From: Leucobacter chromiiresistens
GTDB lineage: Bacteria; Actinomycetota; Actinomycetes; Actinomycetales; Microbacteriaceae
Length of the DNA stretch: 64,000 bases
Assembly: GCF_001477055.1 (NCBI RefSeq)
Contig: NZ_LDRK01000009.1
Span: 30,258 to 94,257 of the forward strand
Reading direction: 5' to 3'
The position numbers and the translations under genes were made by a program. Shown here piece by piece: positions 43,981 through 50,827 of the stretch; position 1 is the stretch's first letter; every line of letters starts with the position of its first letter. The notes beneath the pieces are model-generated. The model saw only the letters and a program-made list of their open reading frames with translations. It was not told the DNA's origin and searched no databases.

Positions 43981-45123
43981 TCAGAGGGTGTTGCCGAGCT
44001 TGAAGCCCTTCTCGCCCTCGTCGTCGCGCGTGTACGAGAAGCCGTCGGCCCCGATGGTCACGGCCATCTCGGAGCTGTCGGTGCGCGCGATCACCGGCTG
44101 CGGGTTGCCGTCGAGGTCGAGCACGATCGAGCCGTCGGTGTACCACGACGGCACGACCGGGTTGCCCCACCAGTCGCGGCGCTGGTTGTCGTGGACGTCC
44201 CAGGTGACCACCGGGTTGTCGGGGTCGCCCGTGTAGTAGTCCTGCGTGTACACCTCGACGCGGTGGCCGTCGGGATCGCGCAGGTACAGGTAGAACGCGT
44301 TCGAGACGCCGTGGCGGCCCGGGCCGCGCTCGATGCTGTCGGAGCGGCGCAGTGCGCCGAGCTTGTCGCAGATCGCGAGGATGTTGTGCTTCTCATGGGT
44401 GGCGAAGCAGACGTGGTGCATGCGCGGCCCGTCGCCGCCGGTCATCGCGGTGTCGTGCACCGTCGGCTTGCGGCGCATCCAGGCGGCGTACACCGTGCCC
44501 TCGTTGTCCTGGATGTCCTCCGTCACGCGGAAGCCGAGGCTCTGCATGAAGCCCACCGCGCGCGGCACGTCGGGGGTGATCTGGTTGAAGTGGTCGAGTC
44601 GCACCAGCTCGCCCGGCACGTGGAGGTCGTACCGCCACGACATGCGCTCCGTGTGCTCGGTCTGGTAGAAGAACTCGTACGGGAAGCCGAGCGGGTCGAC
44701 CACGCGCACGGAGTCGCCGATGCCCGTGACGAAGCCGTCGGGATTGCGCCGCACCTCGCACCCGAGCTCCTCGTAGAACGCGACCGCGAGGTCGAGATCC
44801 TCGGGGGTGCGCACCCGGTACGAGAATGCGGCGACCGCGGCGACGGGGCCCTTGCGCAGCACGAGGTTGTGGTGGATGAACTCCTCCGTCGAGCGGAGGT
44901 AGATCGTCTCCTCGTCCTCCGTGGTGACGTACAGCCCGAGCACGTCGACGTAGAACTCGCGGGATGCGGCGAGATCGGTGACGATGAGCTCCATGTACGC
45001 GCAGCGCAGGATGTCGGGTGCGGGCGATGTCGGAGTCGGGATCGGGTCGTCCGACACGATCGGCGCCTCCTTCGTGACCCAGAAGCCCGCGGACTGCTTG
45101 TCTTCTTCGTTCAGTTTGGGCAT
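43981..45123 (-). CDS. hpaD: 3,4-dihydroxyphenylacetate 2,3-dioxygenase (extradiol, type I)
   Basis: The ring-cleaving enzyme of the homoprotocatechuate pathway, forming 5-carboxymethyl-2-hydroxymuconate semialdehyde. The 380-residue VOC-fold protein resembles the Brevibacterium Fe enzyme and the Arthrobacter Mn enzyme MndD. Predicted metal ligands His178 (LDHFNQ), His237 (MHHVCF) and Glu290 (RVEVYTQDYY) and catalytic His223 (PTVHDTA) align with His155, His214, Glu267 and His200 of the Brevibacterium enzyme with a constant offset of 23. GGAGAG precedes the ATG. Last gene of the hpaG-R-E-D unit, 37 bases after hpaE. Metal choice cannot be told. Confidence 0.93.
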   Translation of the reverse strand: MPKLNEEDKQSAGFWVTKEAPIVSDDPIPTPTSPAPDILRCAYMELIVTDLAASREFYVDVLGLYVTTEDEETIYLRSTEEFIHHNLVLRKGPVAAVAAFSYRVRTPEDLDLAVAFYEELGCEVRRNPDGFVTGIGDSVRVVDPLGFPYEFFYQTEHTERMSWRYDLHVPGELVRLDHFNQITPDVPRAVGFMQSLGFRVTEDIQDNEGTVYAAWMRRKPTVHDTAMTGGDGPRMHHVCFATHEKHNILAICDKLGALRRSDSIERGPGRHGVSNAFYLYLRDPDGHRVEVYTQDYYTGDPDNPVVTWDVHDNQRRDWWGNPVVPSWYTDGSIVLDLDGNPQPVIARTDSSEMAVTIGADGFSYTRDDEGEKGFKLGNTL

Positions 45124-45160
45124 GTTGTCTCTCCTCAGGTGTCCCCAGCGACCGGTGCGA

Positions 45161-46660
45161 TTACGATGCGACGACGCCGAACTTCGGCGAGTGCGCTTCA
45201 TTGAGCGTGATGTGGACGGCCTGCTGATCGGTGTAGAAGTCGATCGAGCGGTAGCCGCCCTCGTGACCCAGCCCCGAGGCCTTGACGCCGCCGAACGGGG
45301 TGCGCAGGTCGCGCACGTTGTTCGAGTTGAGCCACACCATGCCCGCGTCCACCGCCTGCGAGAAGTTGTGGGCGCGCTTGAGGTTCGACGTCCAGATGTA
45401 GGCGGCGAGGCCGTACTTCGTGTGGTTGGCGAGCTCCAGCGCCTCCTCATCGGTGTCGAAGGGGGTGATCGCGACGACCGGCCCGAAGATCTCCTCCTGG
45501 AAGATGCGGGCGTCGGGGGAGACGTCGGCGAAGACCGTCGGCGCGACGTAGTTGCCCGTCGGGAAGCCCTCGGGGCGTCCGCCGCCCGCGACGAGGCGGC
45601 CCTCGCTCTTGCCGATCTCGACGTAGCTCATGACCTTGTCGTAGTGCACGGGGTGCACGAGCGCGCCGACCTCGGTCGCCGGATCCGAGGGCAGACCCAC
45701 CACGACGTTCTTCGCGCGCTCGGCGTAGCGCTCCACGAACTCGTCGTAGATGTCGCGCTGCACGAGGATGCGGCTGCCCGCGGTGCAGCGCTCGCCGTTC
45801 AGGCTGAACACGCCGAACACGGTCGCGTCGAGCGCGGCGTCGAGGTCGGCGTCGGCGAAGACGACGGCGGGGCTCTTGCCGCCGAGCTCCATCGAGAGCC
45901 CCTTCAAGAAGGGGGCGGCGTTGCCGAAGATCAGCGAGCCGGTGCTGCTCTCGCCCGTGAACGAGATGAGGGGCACGTCGGGGTGCTTCACGAGCGCGTC
46001 GCCGGCCTCCTCGCCGAGCCCGTTGACGAGGTTGAACACGCCGTCGGGCACGCCCGCCTCGCGGAAGATCTCCGCCCAGAGAGAGGCGGAGAGCGGCGTG
46101 AACTCGGCCGGCTTGAGCACGACGGTGTTGCCCGTGGCGAGCGCGGGGCCGAGCTTCCACGATTCGAGCATGAAGGGAGTGTTCCAGGGGGTGATGAGCC
46201 CGGCGACCCCGATGGGCTTGCGGTTCACGTAGTTGATCTGGCGGCCCGGCACCTTGAAGGTGTCGTCGTGCTGCGCCACCACCAGGTCGGCGAAGAAGCG
46301 GAAGTTCTCGGCCGCGCGCCGCGCCTGCCCGCGCGCCTGAGTGATGGGCAGGCCGGAGTCGAAGCTCTCGAGTTCGGCGAGCTGGGCGTCGCGCGACTCC
46401 ACGATGTCGGCGATCTTGTGCAGCACGCGGGAGCGCTCGCGGGGGAGCAGCTTGGGCCAGGGGCCCTCGGTGAACGCGCGCTTCGCCGCAGCGACGGCGC
46501 GGTCGATGTCGGCCTGCTGACCGGCTGCCGCCGTGATGTAGTTCTCGTTCGTCACGGGGTCGAGCACGTCGAACGTCTCGCCGCCGACCGAGTCGACGAA
46601 CTCTCCGTCGATGAAGTGGCGGATGCGGTCGGGGAGCCCTGCGGGCTTCTGGTGCGTCAT
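45161..46660 (-). CDS. hpaE: 5-carboxymethyl-2-hydroxymuconate semialdehyde dehydrogenase
   Basis: An NAD-dependent aldehyde dehydrogenase of 499 residues that oxidises the ring-cleavage aldehyde to the dicarboxylate CHM. Motifs: ITPWNTPFMLESWKLGPALA, SFTGESSTGSLI, MELGGKSPAVVF and NGERCTAGSR with the catalytic Cys. The family call to HpaE rests on similarity plus its place between the GntR gene and hpaD. Spacing to both neighbours is under 40 bases. Confidence 0.92.
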   Translation of the reverse strand: MTHQKPAGLPDRIRHFIDGEFVDSVGGETFDVLDPVTNENYITAAAGQQADIDRAVAAAKRAFTEGPWPKLLPRERSRVLHKIADIVESRDAQLAELESFDSGLPITQARGQARRAAENFRFFADLVVAQHDDTFKVPGRQINYVNRKPIGVAGLITPWNTPFMLESWKLGPALATGNTVVLKPAEFTPLSASLWAEIFREAGVPDGVFNLVNGLGEEAGDALVKHPDVPLISFTGESSTGSLIFGNAAPFLKGLSMELGGKSPAVVFADADLDAALDATVFGVFSLNGERCTAGSRILVQRDIYDEFVERYAERAKNVVVGLPSDPATEVGALVHPVHYDKVMSYVEIGKSEGRLVAGGGRPEGFPTGNYVAPTVFADVSPDARIFQEEIFGPVVAITPFDTDEEALELANHTKYGLAAYIWTSNLKRAHNFSQAVDAGMVWLNSNNVRDLRTPFGGVKASGLGHEGGYRSIDFYTDQQAVHITLNEAHSPKFGVVAS

Positions 46661-46699
46661 GCGTGTTCCTCCAGGTGTCGGGTCGGGTCGGGTCGCCGG

Positions 46700-47374
46700 T
46701 CAGGCGGCGGGGTGCTGGTGGTGGTGTTCCTCGGTGTAGGCGAGCACGGCGTCGAGGGTCGCCGTGCGGTGCGCGCGCGCCGCGAGTTCGATCTCGAGCG
46801 GCTCCGCGCGCCGTTCGATGAGCTGCAGCAGCTGCTCGTGCTCGTCGACGGACTCGGTTGCGCGCCCGGGGACGAAGCTGAACGACGAGTTGCGCAGCAC
46901 GTTCATGCGGTTCCAGCCGCGGTGCACGAGGTCGAGGATGTGCGGGTTGGGGCACGCCTCGAAGAGCACGCTGTGGAACTCGAGGTTGAGGGCGGTGAAC
47001 TGCTGCGGATCGAAGGCGCCCGAAAGGGTGTCGCGCATGCGCGCGTTAACGGCGCGGGCGCGGCTGATCTGGTCGGCGGTGATGTCGGGCGCTGCGAGGC
47101 CGGTCGCCGATCCCTCGACGAGCGCGAGCGTCTGCATCGTGTGCAGGTACTCGGTCTCCTTGATGAGCGCGACCTGGGCGCCGACGTTGCGCTCGAATGT
47201 GACGAGCTGCTCCGCCTCCAGTCGCCGGATCGCCTCGCGCACGGGCACCACCGACATGTCGAGCTCTGCGGCGATCGGCGCGAGCACGAGCCGGTAGCCG
47301 GGCACGTACTGCCCGCTGTCGATGCGGGCGCGGATCAGGCGGTACGCCTGCTCCGACTTCGACTCCGCGGCCAT
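46700..47374 (-). CDS. GntR-family (FCD) regulator of the hpa genes
   Basis: A 224-residue FadR-type GntR protein: N-terminal winged helix (QAYRLIRARIDSGQYVPGYR, SVVPVREAIRRLEAEQLVTF) and an FCD effector domain with ALNLEFHSVLFEACPNPHIL, whose His and Asp residues usually bind a metal and a carboxylate ligand. ATG 47374 lies 2 bases after the FAH-RraA stop. Two GTATAC-centred palindromes in front of hpaH and the FAH-RraA gene fit this regulator class. The effector is probably an intermediate of homoprotocatechuate breakdown, by inference. Confidence 0.87.
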   Translation of the reverse strand: MAAESKSEQAYRLIRARIDSGQYVPGYRLVLAPIAAELDMSVVPVREAIRRLEAEQLVTFERNVGAQVALIKETEYLHTMQTLALVEGSATGLAAPDITADQISRARAVNARMRDTLSGAFDPQQFTALNLEFHSVLFEACPNPHILDLVHRGWNRMNVLRNSSFSFVPGRATESVDEHEQLLQLIERRAEPLEIELAARAHRTATLDAVLAYTEEHHHQHPAA

Positions 47375-47376
47375 GG

Positions 47377-48933
47377 TCAGCGCTCCGCCCGCTCGGCGCG
47401 CGCGGCGTCGTACTTCGCACGCCACTCGGCGTTCATGGGGAAGAGCCCGTCGACGGGCGCGCCGTTCGCGACCTGCTCGGCCACCCAGGCGTCGGCCTGC
47501 TCCTGAGCCGCGGCCTCGGCTGCCACCTCGGCGAGCAGCGCCGGCGGGATCACGATGACGCCGTCGCGGTCGCCCATGATGATGTCGCCCGGCTGCACCG
47601 CGGCGCCGCCGCAGGCGATGGTGACGTCGACCTCCCACGGCACGTGCCGGCGGCCGAGCACGCTCGGGTGCGCCCCCTGCGAGAAGACGGGGATCTCGAA
47701 CTCCTGCACCGCCGCGAAGTCGCGCACGCCGCCGTCGGTGACGATGCCCGCGGCTCCGCGCACCTGGGCGCGGAGCGCGAGCACGTCGCCGACCGTGCCG
47801 GTCTCGGGCACCCCGCGGGCCTCGACCACGAGCACCTCGCCGGGGTGCACGGTGTCGAACGCGCGCTTCTGCGCGTTGAAGCCCCCGCCGTGCGCTGCGA
47901 AGAGGTCGGGGCGGAAGGGGATGAAGCGGAGGGTCTTGGCGACGCCGAGCATCGTGTCGGCCTCGTGGTTCGGGTGGACGCCGTCGATGAAGATGTCGAC
48001 GTAGCCGCGTTTGCGCAGGGCGGCCGACACGGTGGCGACGGCGACGCCGTCGAGCTGGGCGCGGATCTCGTCGGTGAGCGGCGACTCGGGCTGCGGCGCG
48101 GAGTGCCCACCCGCCTCGGCCGGATCGGTGCCCTGCGCCGAGGAGGAGAGCGGGGTGGCGCGGCCGGCCGCGACCGCGGCGGCGTGCTCGGCTTCGCTGC
48201 CCCACGCCTCGATGCGCTGCAGGTCGTCGACCTGCGGCTGCGAGCCGTAGTCGCCGAACGGAACGGCGCCCTGCGTCACGGTGGTGACGAGGCGCCCGGT
48301 GCTCGGGGCACCGGGCGCCTGCGGGGCGTCGACCTCGATCTCGACGACGTCGCCGGGAACCACCACGGACGATCCGGCGGGGGTGCCGGTGAGGATCACG
48401 TCGCCGGTCTCGAGCGTGAGGTGCTGCGAGAGGTCTGCGACGAGCTGGCCGAACGGGAAGGCGAGCGTATCGCTCGTGTCGTCTTGCACGAGGTCGCCGT
48501 TGACCCAGGTGCGTACGCGCCACGCGTCGGGCCCGATGCCGTCGACGGGGATGGCGCGCGGCCCGATCGGGGTATAGCCGTCTCCGCCCTTGTTGCGGAG
48601 GTTCGAGCCCTTGTCGGCTGCGCGCAGGTCGTACAGGCCGAGGTCGTTGGCGGCGGTGACCGCGGCGACGTGCCGCCATCCCTGCTCGGGCGAGACGCGG
48701 CGGGCGGGTGCGCCGATGATGAGCGCGATCTCGCCCTCGAACGCGAGGAGCTCGGTGCCGAAGGGACGCTCGACGGTGCCGCCGCTGGGCGCGAGCGATG
48801 AGGCGGGCTTGAGGAAGTACGAGGGGTGCTGGGGCGTGCGACCGCGCTGCGCGATGCGGGACGGGTAGTTGAGGTGCACGGCGATGATCTTTCCGGGCGT
48901 CTCAATGCCCAGTTCCGCGACTCCGTACGTCAT
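47377..48933 (-). CDS. hpaG: FAH-family isomerase/decarboxylase fused to an RraA-like domain
   Basis: A 518-residue two-domain protein. Residues 1-260 are a fumarylacetoacetate-hydrolase fold as in HpaG: AVHLNYPSRIAQRGR, metal motif FEGEIALIIG (Glu66, Glu68), AANDLGLYDLR (Asp97) and VILTGTPAGSSVV. A polar linker (about 262-288) leads to an RraA/HMG-aldolase-like domain (about 290-505) with TDGGVRDFAAVQ (Arg404, Asp405) and GDRDGVIVIP. In E. coli HpaG two FAH repeats do decarboxylation and isomerisation; here the second is replaced by RraA. First gene of its unit, ribosome site AGAAGG. Confidence 0.88.
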   Translation of the reverse strand: MTYGVAELGIETPGKIIAVHLNYPSRIAQRGRTPQHPSYFLKPASSLAPSGGTVERPFGTELLAFEGEIALIIGAPARRVSPEQGWRHVAAVTAANDLGLYDLRAADKGSNLRNKGGDGYTPIGPRAIPVDGIGPDAWRVRTWVNGDLVQDDTSDTLAFPFGQLVADLSQHLTLETGDVILTGTPAGSSVVVPGDVVEIEVDAPQAPGAPSTGRLVTTVTQGAVPFGDYGSQPQVDDLQRIEAWGSEAEHAAAVAAGRATPLSSSAQGTDPAEAGGHSAPQPESPLTDEIRAQLDGVAVATVSAALRKRGYVDIFIDGVHPNHEADTMLGVAKTLRFIPFRPDLFAAHGGGFNAQKRAFDTVHPGEVLVVEARGVPETGTVGDVLALRAQVRGAAGIVTDGGVRDFAAVQEFEIPVFSQGAHPSVLGRRHVPWEVDVTIACGGAAVQPGDIIMGDRDGVIVIPPALLAEVAAEAAAQEQADAWVAEQVANGAPVDGLFPMNAEWRAKYDAARAERAER

Positions 48934-48962
48934 CGAGACCTTCTCTCCAGGTTGTATTTGAA

Positions 48963-48991
48963 ATCGTATATGATTTGGTCCGGCTTGCCAA
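48963..48991 (-). promoter_or_regulatory. promoter and GntR operator of the hpaG-R-E-D unit
   Basis: Minus strand TTGGCA (48991-48986), 17 bases, TACGAT (48968-48963). The near-palindrome ATCGTATATGAT (48963-48974) covers the -10 box, so a bound GntR dimer would occlude polymerase. The leader to the ATG is about 23 bases. Confidence 0.68.
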
Positions 48992-49042
48992 GAGCGCATC
49001 CGCGGCTGACCACCGCCTCGCGATCCGGGCTCCGGTCGTCGC

Positions 49043-49873
49043 TCAGTACGACGCTCGAGGCGGCGTCTGCACGTCCCCGTCCGAGCGGCCGTCGCCCGCC
49101 GCGAAGCGCGCGACGAGCGCCTCCGTCTGCCGGGCGAGGATCGCCACATCCGCCCCCACCGCGACGAACGACGCGCCCGCCGCGATGTACCGGTCCGCAT
49201 CCTCCGGCACGAACGCGTTCACCCCGGCGGGCACCCCCGCAGCGACAGCCCGCTCGATGGTGCGCAGCACGGCGTCCACCACGTCGGGGTGGTTCTGCTG
49301 CCCCAGCAGTCCCATCGATGCGGCCAGGTCGGACGGCCCGATGAACACCGCATCGACGCCGTCGACGGCGAGGATGCGCTCCGCCTCCGCGACCGCCGCA
49401 GCCGATTCGATCTGCACCGTCAGGCTCACGGTCTCGTCGGCGCGACCGAGGTAGCCGTCGACGCGGTTCCATCGAGCCGAGCGCGCGAGCGCCGACCCGA
49501 CCCCGCGCACCCCGCGCGGCGGATACCGCACGGCCCGCACGATCTCCTCCGCCTGCTCGGCCGAGTCCACCATCGGAACGAGGAGGTTCTGCGCGCCGAG
49601 ATCGAGGAACTGCTTGATCGCGACCGTGTCGCCGTACGGCACGCGCACGAGTGGCGCCACCGGGTACGCCGACATGGCGTGCAGCTGGGCCAGCACCGAT
49701 TCGAGCCCGTTGGGGGAGTGCTCGGCGTCGAGCAGCACCCAGTCGCAGCCGCTGCCTGCGACGATCTCGGCGGTGACGGGGCTGCTCGCCGACGCCCACA
49801 GCCCGATGAGGGCGCGGTCCGCGGCGTCGAGGCGATCCCGCAGCGTATCGGGGAGGGTCAGGCGAACCGGCAT
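49043..49873 (-). CDS. hpaI: 4-hydroxy-2-oxoheptanedioate aldolase
   Basis: A class II pyruvate aldolase (276 residues, HpcH/HpaI family) that splits 4-hydroxy-2-oxoheptanedioate into pyruvate and succinate semialdehyde, the last step of the pathway. Motifs: LLDAEHSPN (catalytic His), APLVRVPYGD (Arg), QIESAAAVAEA (metal Glu) and FIGPSDLAASMG (metal Asp). Its ATG lies inside the 3' end of hpaH (16-base overlap), so the two are coupled. A short Ser/Asp/Pro tail ends the protein. Confidence 0.92.
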   Translation of the reverse strand: MPVRLTLPDTLRDRLDAADRALIGLWASASSPVTAEIVAGSGCDWVLLDAEHSPNGLESVLAQLHAMSAYPVAPLVRVPYGDTVAIKQFLDLGAQNLLVPMVDSAEQAEEIVRAVRYPPRGVRGVGSALARSARWNRVDGYLGRADETVSLTVQIESAAAVAEAERILAVDGVDAVFIGPSDLAASMGLLGQQNHPDVVDAVLRTIERAVAAGVPAGVNAFVPEDADRYIAAGASFVAVGADVAILARQTEALVARFAAGDGRSDGDVQTPPRASY

Positions 49874-50643
49874 GTCACCGACCCCAGCTCGTGGTAGTCG
49901 GCGTGCACGGTGTCGCCCTGCTCCACCCACATCGGCTTCGTGAACGACCCCGCGAGCACGATCTCGCCGGCGTCGAGCGACTGCCCGTGCTGCGCGAGCT
50001 TGTTGGCGAGCCAGGCCACCCCGAGCGCAGGGTGCCCGAGCACGGCGCCCGCGACACCCGAATCCTCGATCGACTCGTTGCGGTAGAGCAGCGCCTTCGC
50101 CCAGGTGAGGTCGATCTCATCGACCTTCACGGGGCGCCCGCCGAGCACCATGGCGCCCATCGCGGCGTTGTCGCTGATCGTATCGACGATGGTGCGCCCC
50201 TCGAGCTCGAGATGGGAGTTGAGGATCTCGAGGGCCGGAACGACGTACGCGGTCGCGTCGAGCACGTCGAAGAGGTTCACCCCCGGGCCCGAGAGCGGCT
50301 TCGCGAGCACGAACGCGAGTTCCACCTCGACGCGCACGTTCGAGAACCGGTCGAACTCGATCACGGCGCCCGACTCGTGCACCATGTCGTCGTGGATCAC
50401 GCCGTAGTCGGGCTCGGTGATGCCGGTCGCCACCTGCATCACCTTCGACGTGAGGCCGATCTTGTGCCCGACGAGGCGGGCGCCGGCGGCGATGCGGCGA
50501 TCCGACCACTCCTTCTGAATGGCGTACGAGTCCTCGATCACCATCCCGGGGTAGCGCGCGGTGAGTCGGGGGAGGATCGCGCGATCCCTGTCCGCCTGCA
50601 CCAGTTCGTCTGCGATGGCTGCAATCTGCGTCTGCTCGAGCAC
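49858..50643 (-). CDS. hpaH: 2-oxo-hept-4-ene-1,7-dioate hydratase
   Basis: A 261-residue hydratase of the HpaH/MhpD family; it adds water to 2-oxohept-4-enedioate. Motifs: [22 protein letters not shown], the metal cluster [11 protein letters not shown] (Glu-x-Glu), [10 protein letters not shown] and [16 protein letters not shown] at 50643 is the start: GGAGG lies 4 bases upstream and residues encoded further upstream do not fit. It heads the hpaH-hpaI unit, with a GntR palindrome 32 bases before the start. Confidence 0.93.
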   Translation of the reverse strand: MLEQTQIAAIADELVQADRDRAILPRLTARYPGMVIEDSYAIQKEWSDRRIAAGARLVGHKIGLTSKVMQVATGITEPDYGVIHDDMVHESGAVIEFDRFSNVRVEVELAFVLAKPLSGPGVNLFDVLDATAYVVPALEILNSHLELEGRTIVDTISDNAAMGAMVLGGRPVKVDEIDLTWAKALLYRNESIEDSGVAGAVLGHPALGVAWLANKLAQHGQSLDAGEIVLAGSFTKPMWVEQGDTVHADYHELGSVTCRFA

Positions 50644-50674
50644 GTGACCTCCGTTGTCTGGCGTGTACCCCTGA

Positions 50675-50686
50675 ATCGTATACGAT
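50675..50686 (-). promoter_or_regulatory. GntR operator over the hpaH -10 box
   Basis: ATCGTATACGAT is a perfect 12-bp palindrome. Its minus-strand half TACGAT (50680-50675) is placed as a -10 box with a leader of about 25 bases, the same geometry as in front of the FAH-RraA gene. A -35 box is poor (GGTGCA). Confidence 0.7.
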
Positions 50687-50815
50687 CGCGCGCCCGATGC
50701 ACCAGAGCCGCACGGCGGACCGGGTCGGCCTGCATCGCGCACGCCGCCCCGGTGAACCTCCGATGCCGGCTCGGTGACGGTGCGGCGACGTCCTGCCATC
50801 CGTGGGCAAACGCGG

Positions 50816-50821
50816 TAGACT
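50816..50821 (+). promoter_or_regulatory. -10 box of the helicase gene
   Basis: TAGACT is followed by TGTATG and then ATG at 50828, so the second of two adjacent ATG codons would be the leaderless start. Confidence 0.5.
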
Positions 50822-50827
50822 TGTATG

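Noticed and set aside
44978..47506. Long open frame antisense to hpaE and the GntR gene
   Set aside because: Its product is rich in Ala, Arg, Glu and His as typical of a GC-rich shadow frame, while the other strand codes for well-defined proteins.
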